This document shows positions 46,634-60,532 of a stretch of 64,000 bases of DNA, piece after piece. The position numbers were made by a program, and so were the translations under genes. Below the pieces are notes generated by a model. It had not been told where the DNA came from. It saw only the letters and a program-made list of their open reading frames with translations, and ran no database searches. Source of the DNA: Meandrina meandrites (taxonomy: Eukaryota > Cnidaria > Anthozoa > Scleractinia > Meandrinidae); assembly GCA_963693305.1 (NCBI GenBank), contig OY855904.1:33265917-33329916 (forward strand). Direction: 5' to 3'. Numbering within the stretch: the first letter of the stretch is position 1; each line of letters begins with the position of its first letter.

Positions 46634-49600
46634 ATGCAAGCAAAGCTGGAAAAGGCGGTGGAAGATTTCAAAGTGTATTCTGAACGAGCTTCGTCGCTGT
46701 TCAGCGAGACCATTCAGTGTCTGGAGGAGATGAAAGCACAAGCCAAGCTTAGCGAAGACGCCATTACCACCTTATCCTCATCATTAAACATGGAAGAAAT
46801 CAAACAAGCCTTGAACAGGAGACCGTCGGTAGTTTTCATTGGTAATCGAAATTGTGGAAAAAGTGCGATTTTGAACGAACTCCTCGGCGGGTCCTTCCTT
46901 CCGGTCCACGAAACACCATGTACTTCCCGAATAGTGAGGATCAGTAACTCGATGAGTGAAAACACAGTCAGAGTCGTCGACAAAGCTGGAGAAGAAGTCC
47001 AACCTTCGACTACGTTCACAAGGAAAGTTCCCAAAGAATACGTGGTGGTTTGCGATGAAGGCAGAGAACAATCGGAACAGCTCAGGTGCACCGTTGAAAT
47101 CACCTTGAATCATCCCTTCCTGAAGAGTGGCATCGAATTAATTGACTCCCCAGGGAAGAATGAAAATGATGCTCTTGACGATGTGGTTGAGACCTTCTTT
47201 GAAAAAGGAACAACACCTCTCGTCGTTTATATCATCGATGGAAATGAACAACTGCGGCCATCGGTAGGTAACGAGTATTTATATTTAGTCATATACATCC
47301 ATGTATACATCTACCTTGCTTTGTAATTAGCCAGTCGGCCTTCAAGCTACCATAATCAGAAAATGTAGGGGGGAGGGGGAGGGGGAGGGGGGAGGGGAAC
47401 TTCGTTTTGAAACTTTTTGCTGACTTATACTGACAACGGATGACCCAAAATACAAAAGTATGAATGATTATACTCATCATCACAGCAAGAGATAAAATTA
47501 CTGACTTAAATTTTGACGTCCCCTTGTCAATTGGCAATCCCCCTCCCTCCCCCTCGATTTCTGCACTACTCCGCTACATAAATGAACTCCACCCCCTTTA
47601 ACGTCTTTCTACCCTCAGAATCCAAGCGTAAAACACGCTACCCTACTCTCGCTCAACCTCCGCACCTCCTACCTCCCGCCCCGCGAAAACGAAAAACGTT
47701 CAGGATAACAACATTTCTGATAACAACAATATTATCTGGTTTCCGAGTTTTAAATTCACTTCCCTTGTTACATTTCAGAATAATTACCTTAAGTTAATCC
47801 TGAATGCATTTGGTTGATTGTAGGATAGTGACACAATTCGTTTCCTTCAAGGCAAATACCCACAATTATCGTTCATGTTCGTGTGCAACAAGGTTGATAC
47901 CTCGGCTGGGGCGGCGACATTTGACACTCGAAGCTCGGACGAACTCGACTCTGATGAAGAGGAAACAGTGACGAAAGTTGACAAGCAGAAAATTGTCTTC
48001 TCCCAATTACAACAGCATGGACTGATAGGCGACAGTGAATCTTATGACACGTGTTCCTCGTTTTTTGGCATATCTGCGCAAAATGTCCGTGAAGATCGAA
48101 GGAAGAAAATCTGCAGCAGAGCGACTGAGCTGTTTAGCAAATTTGAAGACGGATTGTTGGGCATTCTCGAAGACACCATCAAAAGGGAGACCAAGCAAGT
48201 TGTGAGCAAGCTCATTTTTTTGCAGATGAGCCTAGTTGCAGCCATGGACAGAACAAAGCAAGTCCTACCCAGTATTTTTGGAAGTCCATTGGAATTTGAC
48301 ACCGCTAAAAGTGTTGAGAAATCTTTACATACAACATTGACCGAAACCATCGCAAGTGAAGAAAAAATAGAAATGCTGGTAAATTGCAAAGTACTCGGTC
48401 TTAAGGAAAAGTTCCTGCTAGAAGCACTTCAGTATCGCACAAGAGTGCAAGTTCCAGATGATGCGGTCTTTTCCTTGATTGCAAAATTGCAGGAGTTGGA
48501 GGAAAGTTTGACTTTCCTGCATTTGGCTCTCTGTACAGTGTTTAAGCCACAATATAATTTTCCACTTAGTTGGAATAAGGATGACACTCCTTTCCTTCGA
48601 TTCGTGATCTCTATGAAAGGGGTGATCCTAGACAAAACTTTCAACGATCTCAGACGAGCTTTTGAAGGCTTTTTAAACGGAGTAAAAGGCCTCGTGGAGG
48701 TACACTCAAAACACATTGTCAATCCACCACTCCGACATGCGCTTGCTTTAGCATACGGATCAAGCCTATCAAAAACTAAGGATTCTTCGCCAGACCAACC
48801 TTCTGAAGGGCTGTTTGTACATTTGACAAGCCTGGTAAGCAAAGTGTTAAGAACGGTACTGTCGGAGGTTCTGATTGAAGGATTACTTGAAGCGATGGAA
48901 TGGAAATCTTCAAATGCCAATTTAAATATAGCAGATGAACAAAGCAGAAGAGAAATCCTTGAAATAATTCTTTCCAAATTCAGTGCTCAACGGATCGCCC
49001 ACTCAATAAGCGTAGCCTTAAAAGATCACCTTGAAAAAGCACACGACAGTTTCTTTAAGGTCATAGATACCCTCACTGCTATCATCGATGTCGTATCAAA
49101 CTCATCACAGCAACTGGAAGAAATGGCAGCCATATACATCCCCACTGTGAGGCATCTTGTGGTTCAAGGCTTTGCTCTGCAGTTCTTGCTAAACAACGGA
49201 CCACTCACCTTGGGTGCAGCACTCAAATCTACAAAACACGGAGTGATTCATGAATGTACAGGCTGGGCAGGCGAAGCATTCACTGGAGACTCTGTGGTGA
49301 AGGTCATCGAGGAAGAGAAGGTGGAAGCAGATGTCTGGGCACAAACGGCAGTGGATTTGATCAACACCATGTGAGTATCAATAAGTAAGGGGACATACAA
49401 CACAACTCACTGATATATGTCTCGCCATGAGATACCTCATTGCCTTTGCAAACATCCTGGATGTAAGTTAAGGGTAGAGACTCTTAACTACAGATCTGGA
49501 GCAGTTGCTAAGGAATTACTGAAGACTGTATTTTGAAGCAAGCGATTTTGAAGCTTTTTGTGACGCTAAATGGTGAATTTTGTTTGCGAAACTAGTGCCA

Positions 49601-52600
49601 GTCCCAAACCGCGCGTTAGAATTGAAAATCCCTAAAACTCCACGGAAACAAGGTAAAGTTCCGATTTCTCTTACGAATCAGAGATAACGTAGCCGTCTTT
49701 ATAATCTGACGTATGCTTTTACCGTTTACACGAAAAAAGGAAACGCTACTGATGAAAGTCTGAAAATATGAGTGTTTATTACACCATAACTCTTATAATA
49801 ATGCGAATTTCACAAAAACGATACGTCACATTACGCATGTGGACGTTCTTTATCTGTTGACACTCATTTTAATTTTAGAATCTATCCGCCTTTTGAGTTT
49901 TAGGGTTTATTCTGTTCTGGTCACGTGACGCGTTAAGTGTCATTGTCAGAGAAAACCAGGCAGTGGCGAAAGATGGGGGTCGGCCGATTTCCCTAATTTT
50001 TTCAGCATTTAAAACCTATCAGATAAGATTAAGATTGGTGGTATTTAAATGATTCCTTGGCTTTTCAATCCTGAGATCGACCACCCCCCTACATTTTGGC
50101 ACAGAAAGTGCCAAAAATCCATATAAAAAAGGCCAACTTCTCGGTACTAGAAACCGATCTCCCTTTTGCATGTAGTGCACGTATTTTTTTCTTAAGGTTA
50201 ATTAACTAGTTGTTAATGTTTTGGCTTCCTCGAAACAAATTTTCAGTCAAACTAAAATTTTTGCCAAATTTTCTAATCTGGGTAGGTAGTTTGTACCTTA
50301 CCACAGAGTGAATTTCGGGGTTTTTCAAATTTTATTTTTTCAAAAGTGCGGAAGTTTATTTTTTATTTTATTCCATTTTTAAACAGTCCATACCCTTCTT
50401 AATCAAAAACAAGAATTTATTGATTGGCACAGGAAACTCTCTTTCCAGGAATTTTGTTCAAAAATGCCTTAAATCGCTCTTATGGCTACTTTCCCGCCAA
50501 AATTAGTTCACACTAAAATATTATATAAAATCGGCAAAATTGCATTTCGAATGAAATTAATGTATTATAATTCAGTTTAGAAACAGCAGAATCTTTAGCA
50601 AATATTTTAAAAATTAATTTCGAAATTATAATGTAATTAAAATAAATAAATATTGCAGAACTGACATGAATTTCAGTGTGTATTTACCGCAAAAATGCAG
50701 GCGTATTATGAAAGTACTGTTTGGATTTTCATGGTATATTCAAATTAGCTTGGTTTGTCTCAAAAGCGTGAAAATAAACCTTATACATAAGGCAGTCTTA
50801 GAAGCAATGATCCAAGGTTCTAATTAAATAGAAGACCTTGCGATATCGTTTCTTCTGACGACACGGGACTTTCAGCTCATGCTATCATGTTTCATTCTGG
50901 ACTCTCGTGTTACAGTGCTTCGCAACACTCTTATGATATGAATTGGTCGTTTACTTCACAAGAATCAGCTTGTAGTTTTCTCGGATCTAATACAACTATT
51001 CTGCCGCAAGATTCTTGTAAGCCCACTTACTAGGTCTTGGTGTGAGTGGCAAGCAGGGATGGGGATCTCGAAGTTCAGCAATCATCGAGATGCGGCTAAT
51101 TATGCAGACCAGGCTTTTTTGATTTAACTGAAGATAGAGTAGCAGGTATGGCCATCACTCAAACAACACTAGACGAGACCTAACAGCCGTCTGCGACTGG
51201 CGACGTTGCAAAAGTTCATGTTGTTATCCATTTCACGAGGTTCAATGCAAACATATCAATGACCCACGCCGTGTTTGTGGGACCGTTTTATTTGTAATGT
51301 GAGCATTATTGTCACGCTGGTTGTAATTTGAGCTCCTCTCTTTTTGAATTCGCCTCGATGTCTTCTCCTCCAAACAAAAAACAAACACAATTCACAAGTA
51401 GACATAGGTAGAAGTTCAGGTGAGCAATTTTTATTTTACAGTTTTTAGTAATAGGAAGCGTTCTTCCCTATAAAACTTAGCTACAATGTAACTGTTTGCG
51501 TGACGCACCTAATGGCAACAATTTCGTGCTCTTTATTTAATGTACGTACTCCAATTTGACCAATAAGATCACAAAAAAATCGCTGTTTTTGATCTTTGTT
51601 GAGGATTGTACCAACTTGCAACCGCCCCAAGTTGCATTGTTTGTGAATTTGCATAAAGCAAAATATTCATTAAGTGGGGGCCTAACAATGTCATGATTAC
51701 GATAAGCTCGACCTGTAGGTCATTTCCAGGGCCATGGGTTGATTGGGTAGGTGCAAGCACCGGAATCGTGAGCGTCTAGGGGGATCCGGTGGTATTTTTC
51801 CCCGCGAAACTTTGAATAATCAAGTTCTTGAAGTCCACATTTCCTGCATTCTGATATTCATTTTAACCCTCACTCTCAGATTAAGCGGACCTTTGCGGCG
51901 CGCGGGGGGGCGGGGGGGGGGGGATGCCATCGTACCCCCCTGCCTACGACCGTGATTTCTATCACTAAAAGAAACATGCCCAAAACTTCCCTTGATACTG
52001 AGACTACATTTACCGTAATCAGACCACCAATGGCATCAACTGTTATATCACCTTTTAGTTATTCGTATAAAATGTCGCACAGAACATTACAGACAACGTA
52101 CAATGCGCAGAGGCCACTTGTACTGTTAAACCATGCTGGTGAGATATTTTGCTGTAGATCATACAATCAAGTGATCGTAAAACAAAACAAATTTATTTTT
52201 TAGGCATGCACTTCAGTGTCATAAATGAGATGTCTACTCATCTAGGAATTTTTCTGATATTTGTAAACAACAGCTGGTAACTGCGTTACACATCTGCTAA
52301 TTATCCCCCCCCCCCCCCCCCCCCCATACCGCCGCGAGTATTTATTTTCGTAGCTCAAAATCCGAGCGATAAGTGGACTAATAACTTCAGTCGCAATAAC
52401 TTTTCTTGGGGTTTCTATGGCACAAATCTGCTTCAAGGTTATAGGCCAGCCACGGTCACACAATAATTGACTTGTCTGGAAGATAAACATACATTTTTAT
52501 CGTAATACAAAACACAGTTGTTGTGCCACTATCATCGTCTTTCATAGGTTTGATTAGGCGTCTGTGTTACACACATTTATAGAAGAGTTTTTTTCTTAAG

Positions 52601-55600
52601 GTGACTCGATCGAAATAAATTACGGGCTGTATGCCTGTCTAAAAACTGTAATAACTTCGCCATTTTTGACTCGATTTCCTTGAAACTTTCGCATTTTACA
52701 CAACATTTATCGAGGAATAATATGCATGTCAATATGTGGATGTAATATTCGATAGTTTTGCGTGATGTTACTTTTATTGAGCACTACTTTTTGGATAAAA
52801 TTGTCATTTACAGATAACTGAGCGCTAAGATTTCGTTAAAATTTCTGCAATTAGCTCGTAATAACATCTTGCCATGACTGTTCAAGTTTCCGCAAAATCG
52901 TCGGAACAGAAACCCCGGTACAATCTGGACATCAAAATATTAACTTCGAGCGAACTTCGAGGCCTGGAACGCTCCGGCGCTTCCAGATTTCACCTAAAAG
53001 CACAATAATCAAAGCAAAAGTAGGTTCAATGTATCAGTTTTGTTAGCTCCAAATCGCATTCGGCTATTTGCAACGATGAAAAAGTTTGAGCTAATATAAT
53101 AAACTCACCTTTTGCGTCAAAATGTAGCGAAGTCGCCAAATTTACGTTTTTCTGAATTATATGAAAACTAAACCGGACGAATCGAATAAAACTACCGGAA
53201 CAGTAAAATGAACATCTTACATGCACTTTGCGCTATTTTATGTTTCTGGAGCTGCCTTGATTTGGATGAAATATATATTTTAAAGTGAAGCACTGCTTCA
53301 AGTCTCTTGTGAACACGGCTTGTTGTTATTTAGATTCTACAGCTGACGCTATGCAAATTTTTTGGATTTCATGAGAATTTAAAGAATTTACACGTGGGCT
53401 AGGGGGGTGCATTGACAGTGCTCAGTCGGTACATGTTCTAATCTCTGAGGTGTCTATAATAGAGAGGTTAAGCATGACGTTTACGGCAAACGGCAAATTG
53501 TTTGCATTTACTGTGATTAAGGGATTTTTTCCTATTTTTCGACTGGCTTTATTTAAGTGCTAAAGAAAAGTGAGCAAAATCAAAATTATTTTTGCCGTTT
53601 GCCGTTTGCCGTAAACGTCCTGCTTAACCTCTCTAATATTATGCCACGTGAAACTTGAAAAGAGGTGATACCAAAGTCGGGAAAACATAAAAGCTGCACA
53701 TTTTCTTCTCAGCCCCGTCCCGCACTAATGCGGACAAATCGGATAAAATATTTTCTGTTCACGCTATCGTTTTCGTATCGTTATCAATATTTTCACCGTC
53801 CACACTAATCTGGAGAAAATGGAAAACGGAACGCGGCGTCGGCCATAGACGAATGGCAGAGCATACGTGGATATTTTTACTAGAGTCTGCACTAAATTTA
53901 AATTCGGGAGTTTAATGTTTTTGTTGACGTCGATAAAAAACTGAAGACCTCGCGATAATCCATAGAGGAGCTCGCTGAGGCCCGTTTGACAAGAGCAACA
54001 AACATAAAGCGCTTTGACATCCACGTAGGACTATTGCATAAGGTTGTAGTGCGCAACGTTCAACTCTAAACAAGCAATCAAGTGCAATAACAGACAAAAT
54101 AGTGTAAACATCATAATTTCTTATTAAATTTTTTCCAATGTCCTGTCAGTGACACAGAGCATCAGTATCATGATCATGATTTGATGTTGCTAAACCAGGA
54201 AAGCCTTAGTTATGCTAGCAAATCCGAATATGCTTATTAGGCTCACAGATTAGAACATGTACCGACTGAGCACTGTCAATGCACCCCCCTAGCCCACGTG
54301 TAAATTCTTTAAATTCTCATGAAATCCAAAAAATTTGCATAGCGTCAGCTGTAGAATCTAAATAACAACAAGGCCGTGTTCACAACAGAGTTGAAGCAGT
54401 GCTTCACTTTAAAAATATATTTCATCCAAATCAAGGCAGCTCCAGAAACATAAAATAGCGCAAAGTGTATGTAAGATGTTCATTTTACTGTTCCGGTAGT
54501 TTTATTCGATTCGTCCGGTTAGTTTTCATATAATTCAGAAAAACGTAAATTTGGCGACTTCGCTACATTTTGACGCAAAAGGTGAGTTTATTATATTAGC
54601 TCAAACTTTTTCATCGTTGCAAATAGCCGAATGCAATTTGGAGCTAACAAAACTGATACATTGAACCTACTTTTGCTTTGATTATTGTGCTTTTAGGTGA
54701 AATCTGGAAGCGCCGGAGCGTTCCAAGCCTCGAAATTCGCTCGAAGTTAATATTTTGATGTCCAGATTGTACCGGGGTTTCTGTTCCGACGATTTTGCGG
54801 AAACTTGAACAGTCATGGCAAGATGTTATTACGAGCTAATTGCAGAAATTTTAACGAAATCTTAGCGCTCAGTTATCTGTAAATGACAATTTTATCCAAA
54901 AAGTAGTGCTCAATAAAAGTAACATCACGCAAAACTATCGAATATTACATCCACATATTGACATGCATATTATTCCTCGATAAATGTTGTGTAAAATGCG
55001 AAAGTTTCAAGGAAATCGAGTCAAAAATGGCGAAGTTATTACAGTTTTTAGACAGGCATACAGCCCGTAATTTATTTCGATCGAGTCACCTTAATTTATG
55101 TATAAGTCCCAAACGTTTTTGAACTTTTTTGGAGGCATAACTATAAAGGAGACCAAAGCTAGTCAACACATTGACATATGAAACCCCCCAAACCACCCAA
55201 TCCCAATCAGTGGCGGATCCAGGGGAGGGGCCCGGGGGTCCCTAGCCCCCACATTAATTTTTCGAAAATAGCGCATTTTCTTTGAAGTGCCGTAATTATC
55301 TTCGCCGAATTCAACATTCATAGTCAAGCCTTAAAAGGCGGTCCCCCTCCTTAGCTGAAGGTCTGGATCCACCACTGCCGATGATACCCAAAGCAGCGTG
55401 ATTGGTTGAACTGCGCTTGAAATATGATCGAAAACGCTTCGAAATTTGAGTAAAAAAACTCTGAGAAAGATTACCCTCTTCAACACTTTGTGACTCTAAT
55501 GTCATCCTCGGAGACCCAGGAGCAGTTAGTAGAAAGGCGGGGAAGTCGAAACTGCGGGAAAAAATCGCCGAAGAAAAGTCAAGAAGGAAAAGAGGAGCCC

Positions 55601-58600
55601 CTGGGAAAAGAGTCTTACCAAGTCAGTTCCAAACAACTCTCGGAATGCTGTCTCCTGATTGGGCAGAAAAGGTCATTTGTATTTCCTTTGATCGAAAAGC
55701 TCCAGATGTTATTGTATTAATAAAGTTTTCTTGTAGTGGCGAATCATAAACAAAAGCGAGTGCTTCTAAACTATCCTGTAGTACATTGTTATATTAACTC
55801 GACACTTGCTTGGGTACAACGTCTGACGAAAAGGTTTGGTTATAAAACATAACATAGACAGTGATTCTCGTGACTTTGAAACAAACATTTTGTTTATCTA
55901 TCAGTATGAACTATGCCGCATTTGGTGAAAATGGCGCTTTTTGCAAATCAGACGTACGAGTTGACGAATTTTTCAGTACAGTCCTAAGCAAAGATCAAAA
56001 CACCGATTTTTTTTTTTTTTTTGTGCTCACACCAAGACCTAGTAAGTGGGCTTACAAGAATCTTGCGGCAGAATAGTTGTATTAGATCCGAGAAAACTAC
56101 AAGCTGATTCTCGTGAAGTAAACAACCAATTCATATCATAAGAGTGTTGCGAAGCACTGTAACACGAGAGTCCAGAATGAAACATGATAGCATAAGCTGA
56201 AAGTCCTGTGTCGTCAGAAGAAACGATATTGCAAGGTCTCCTATTTAATTACAACCTTGGATCATTGCTTCTAAGACTGCCTTATGTATAAGGTTTATTT
56301 TCACGCTTTTGAGACAAACCAAGCTAATTTGAATATACCATGAAAATCCAAACAGTACTTTCATAATACGCCTGCATTTTTGCGGGAAATACACACTGAA
56401 ATTCATGTCAGTTCTGCAATATTTATTTATTTTAATTACATTATAATTTCGAAATTAATTTTTAAAATATTTGCTAAAGATTCTGCTGTTTCTAAACTGA
56501 ATTATAATACATTAATTTCATTCGAAATGCAATTTTGCCGATTTTATATGATATTTTAGTGTGAACTAATTTTGGCGGGAAAGTAGCCATAAGAGCGATT
56601 TAAGGCATTTTTGAACAAAATTCCTGGAAAGAGAGTTTCCTGTGCCAATCAATAAATTCTTGTTTTTGATTAAGAAGGGTATGGACTGTTTAAAAATGGA
56701 ATAAAATAAAAAATAAACTTCCGCACTTTTGAAAAAATAAAATTTGAAAAACCCCGAAATTCACTCTGTGGTAAGGTACAAACTACCTACCCAGATTAGA
56801 AAATTTGGCAAAAATTTTAGTTTGACTGAAAATTTGTTTCGAGGAAGCCAAAACATTAACAACTAGTTAATTAACCTTAAGAAAAAAATATGTGCACTAC
56901 ATGCAAAAGGGAGATCGGTTTCTAGTACCGAGAAGTTGGCCTTTTTTATATGGATTTTTGGCACTTTCTGTGCCAAAATGTAGGGGGGTGGTCAATCTCA
57001 GGATTGAAAAGCCAAGAAATCATTTAAATACCACCAATCTTAATCTTATCTGATAGGTTTTAAATGCTGAAAAAATTAGGGAAATCGGCCGACCCCCATC
57101 TTTCGCCATTGCCTGGTTTTCTCTGACAATGACACTTAAATATGACCGTGACCTGAAACTCTTGGAGGAATCTTCAATAGAACAAACTTGTGCAAAAAGC
57201 TTATCTGTATGATGTTTTGTTTCCAAAATATACCAATCAGAAACCTGCCTTAGAAACAAATTGGTAGTTAAGAGTCACCCCCCTTAAAAATGAGACAAAA
57301 TACTGTAAAATCCATATTATTAGCACTCCTCCTCCCTCCTCCCCTACGAGAGCCTGATATAGCTAGATAAAGCTCTGAAATTATAATCATAAACCCCCTG
57401 TTGGAGAGCTTGTTTTGGATTCGACGTTTTTAGAGTATGCTTGGTGACTTGTGGTGTTTATTAAACGACCATGAAACCTCTTTTGTAGTCAAATCCAAAC
57501 AAGGATTGACAAAGCCCATCCCAACCTTCTATGTCTTCACGGTTGGTTGATTCCTGAGCCCGGCGTTCTTCACGTTTTGATGGAAAAGGCAGATTCAGAC
57601 TTGACTACAGCACTTCAAGAAGGTATATTTCCTCTTAAGAACCGACTGAAGATAGCAGTGGATGTAGCTAACGGGCTGAAGGCCATACACAGTGCAAATT
57701 CCATCCATCAAGACATCAAGGCAGATTCCATATTGGTAAGCACGTGTTCTCAAAGTCTAGTGCAAACAAGAGAATGAGCTCGGGGAAGTAAAAAGAATAG
57801 TGGCAATTCGAATACTTGTATCTGTAGACACACTAAAGGCAGTTTTCTTTTCTTTAAGCTATGAAATTTTGCTTGACGGCATATCTGTATCATTGTCTTA
57901 CGTAACCAATAAGGTTACCGATCGCGAAATACTATCTGAACAGTCTGTTGGAGTCGAACGCAACTAGACTTTCAGTAGAACGCACTTTGTGTAAGCGTCT
58001 TGTGATTGCGGCGTATAACAACTGGCTTTCTTTGCATCTTTGTAAAATCCAACTGAACTGATAAAAGCTCTTTTAAACTTCTTCTTCTTCTTGCCTCACC
58101 CTGTCCAATCAACATGGCCGTTCAATGTGACGTCACAGCGGCCATATTGGTGTATCCAAACAATGAAATTTCTCTGTTTGGTAACTAACACCCAAATGGC
58201 CGCCTTGATAAAGCTTAGTCCACTACGGTGTGTAATACTTGACGCTTTTGACACGTTTATACAGTCTAAATGAACTGAAACGACATAAGTTTTAGTTTTT
58301 TTTGTTACCTTTTACTCAACAGCTAATGAAAGATGGTACAGCTAAGATTAATATGGCCAAACCCGAAAAGCCATTCGAACGGACACGTCAAGGAACCCCA
58401 TTCCACATCTCCTTGGAGATGCACAAAAACCACGGCAAAGGTCAGGGAAGCGACTGCTCTTACGACATCTACGCATTTGGAATCTTGCTGTGGGTGCTAT
58501 GCGAGGGATCTGGGAAGCGGCGTCCCCAGGCCTATGACAGATACAGCACTGTAGTGGCCATGAAGCTGGCGGTTGAGAAGGAAATTTACCCTGAACGTCC

Positions 58601-58733
58601 AGTGGACGCCACAGATGCCTGCTGGGAGTTAATGACGAAATGCTGGCGACAGAGATGTGTGTTAACAGCGCATGATGTGTGTCAGGAGATCGAGCACATT
58701 TCCATTGCATCCAATGAGGAAACGAAATCATAA
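46634..58733 (+). CDS. GTPase-DSTYK-like pseudokinase fusion, copy B
   Basis: Four coding exons: 46634-47263, 47824-49370, 57489-57735, 58323-58733. All borders are GT-AG with phases 0, 2, 0; 2835 nt, 944 residues. The layout is the same as copy A: G1 70-77, G3 DSPG 171-174, G4 NKVD 232-235, helical middle, kinase-like C-terminus. The catalytic loop reads HQDIKADS (799-806), keeping His, Asp and Lys but with Gln for Arg and Ser for the metal-binding Asn. DFG is missing (AKINMAKP, 815-822). Exon 1 is about 95% identical to copy A and exon 4 about 98% over its shared part, but the middle of exon 2 is far more diverged, and the extreme C-termini differ. Exon 2 is ten codons longer than in copy A. 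Intron 2 is 8.1 kb against 0.46 kb in copy A, owing to nested foldback elements. It looks intact, but splicing across the palindrome is unproven. Confidence 0.88.
47264..47823 (+). other. intron 1 of copy B
   Basis: 560-bp intron with a g-rich tract (about 47368-47398) and a complementary ccctcc tract (about 47541-47555). No gene. Donor tcg|gtaggt and acceptor gattgtag|gat match those of copy A. Confidence 0.75.
51858..51960. repeat. second copy of the G-run-bearing repeat
   Basis: cattttaaccctcactctca, then agcggacctttgcggcgc, a G run and a cccctgcctac stretch match the copy at 28727-28815. It lies in the left part of the outer element's loop. Confidence 0.6.
52596..55094. mobile_element. 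inner long-inverted-repeat element, TTAA-flanked, 2.5 kb
   Basis: The left arm 52597-53449 and right arm 54241-55094 are near-identical reverse complements of about 853 bp. The edges read ttaaggtgactcgatcg and cgatcgagtcaccttaa, giving TTAA on both sides. The 790-bp loop (53450-54240) holds a small MITE and no recognisable gene. It is nested in the loop of the 7.2-kb element. Confidence 0.9.
53460..53635. mobile_element. 176-bp MITE inside the inner element's loop
   Basis: tagagaggttaagcatgacg and tttacggcaaacggcaaa on the left match tttgccgtttgccgtaaacg and tgcttaacctctcta on the right. This is the third level of nesting. Confidence 0.88.
55208..55377. mobile_element. hAT-like MITE
   Basis: cagtggcggatccag (left) and ctggatccaccactg (right) are near-perfect inverted ends of the common CAGTGGCGGATCCAG type. 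170 bp, in the right half of the outer element's loop. Confidence 0.8.
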
Positions 58734-59761
58734 CATTGCAAAGTAGGTATCCAGGCGTGGATCTCGAGGAATTAAACATTGAAACATCAAATCATGACTT
58801 CACGTCATGATGCAAACAATTGTTTCCCAACGATAAAATAGTTAGGTTTTACAATCTACAGTCAATCTACAAGATGTAGCTTGCAAGTGTGAATGTGAGT
58901 TCTAACAGGGCATTCGCTAGGCTTTTGTCGATAGTGCTTGCAGAAGTAACATATTACACTACAAGCAGTGCTTCAAATTTTGCGAAAATTATGCGAAACA
59001 TGTTTGCGAAAATTATGCCAGGTTCTCCAAATTACCGAAAATGCTCAATTTCTTCTCTCTCTTTTTAAAAACCCTGTCTAATAAGCTCGAAATAAGCACC
59101 TGTTTAAAAATGTTAATACGGGTTATACGCCTAATCTCTACTGACGTTGCGCTTTTAAACTTTTTTATCCGTGACATTTACGTTTTATACTTTCTATTTT
59201 GTGAAAATGGGTTGTTTTATAGACTGGTTCATGGCTGGAAATCAGTCCCCACTTTCTAAAAAGTCCCCCTTTCGTTTTAAAAGAGATCATTTGAGTAACC
59301 TGAGGGATTTTCAAATTTCATTTTGATCGAGCGTGATAAAGTTTCACTGCTGTTTTAGAAATTGCAAGCACAAGGGTGGAAGTCTAAAGTCTAGCGGAAG
59401 TCAAAATAATAAACGAAAAGCCGAAAAATCTAAATAACACAGTACTTGGATATTGACATAATCTGTTTATTTACAGTAAATAGCTACAAGATTCAACAGT
59501 TCATCATTCATTTCACAGCCTGTGCTCACTGTTATCAGACAATTCGCTAAGGCTGCAGTCATCTGTTCACCTTGTAATCAATGGCATACGACGACAATTT
59601 AAACTACAATGTATTATAATTTCCACTCTTGAGTAGGCTCGCATTAATTAGGAAGACAATAATACTTAAAACGCTGAAAAAGCCAAGCTTACTGTTGTTA
59701 GATAACATATTAACACAAGATAGCTGCATGCAATGAAAGATGCAAAGGACAGAAGCCTTAA

Positions 59762-60532
59762 AGTGCTTCTATGATCAAATTCACGCCTCTCCTTTCTAAG
59801 CCATTTTAAAACAAGAACAAGCAATCTGTATGAGAAGAAAAATGCCGTTTACTTTTTCAGTTATTCAAGTTTTTTTAAATATGCAAATTAGCAAAATGAT
59901 GACATCATAAACTCAATCAAGTTTTGATCAAATATGAACAAAAAGATAACTCAGCCAATTTGCATCAGAAATGGTTGATTCTTTGTAGTAAATTATACTC
60001 TACTAGTTGAGTTCCACAACATGAGCTTAACAATCCAGACCCCCTGATGCTAAAAGCTTTTCTGGCCAATTTTGGCCTTCCATTTTGATACTTGCCAATG
60101 ATGCCTCATAAGAATGATCTTGCAAACATGTAAATGGGTTTGGTAGATACCTTGGCTTGGTTTTATTTTTCCGAGCCGACAATTATTAAAAATTGAAAAC
60201 AGATTGGTGGGGACTGTTGCCATCAGATGGTAACATAATCTTATTGCAACCGTGTTGTGTGTCACCTGTAAAATTATTAGTCTGCCAAGTTTCATTGGTC
60301 TCTGCAGCAAATTGGCCAAGATGACTCTATTTTTGCACATGACTTAAAACTGAGTCGAGTAAATGACATCATCAGTCCCCTAGTTTGCATACTTTGCACA
60401 TGTTTAAAGCTTAAATATCTCTGGAACTAATACATATATTTGAAAACGGAAAATGGCATTTTAAACCTTTCATGGCCTTTTTTGATACACTGAAAATTGG
60501 AAGGGGTGAAAATTTGGTCATAGGAGCACTTT
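59762..60532. mobile_element. TTAA-type non-autonomous element
   Basis: agtgcttctatgatcaaatt on the left and the reverse complement of the right end (agtgctcctatgaccaaatt) are inverted repeats that continue into cacgcc/caccc. TTAA is immediately left (59758-59761) and within 2 bp on the right (60533-60536). About 770 bp, no transposase. Confidence 0.75.

Larger units (their letters stand above)
49933..57139. mobile_element. outer long-inverted-repeat element, TTAA-flanked, 7.2 kb
   Basis: The left arm 49934-51046 and right arm 56026-57138 are reverse complements of equal length (1113 bp) and look about 97% identical by eye. The outer edges read ttaagtgtcattgtc and gacaatgacacttaa, so TTAA (49933-49936 and 57136-57139) may be the target duplication. 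The non-palindromic remainder (51047-52595 and 55095-56025) forms the loop, into which a second foldback has inserted. There is no transposase-like frame. It occupies nearly all of intron 2 of copy B. Confidence 0.88.

Noticed and set aside
46634..49374. NUGGC/SLIP-GC-type stand-alone GTPase
   Set aside because: The C-terminal part of exon 2 runs into a DSTYK-like N-lobe, which fits a DSTYK fusion better.
57547..58733. Separate kinase gene downstream of the GTPase
   Set aside because: Exon phases join perfectly to the GTPase exons in both copies, and length and order match DSTYK, so this is one gene.
59041..60340. Small frames in the 59-60 kb region
   Set aside because: AT-rich chance frames; one lies inside a TTAA-type element.
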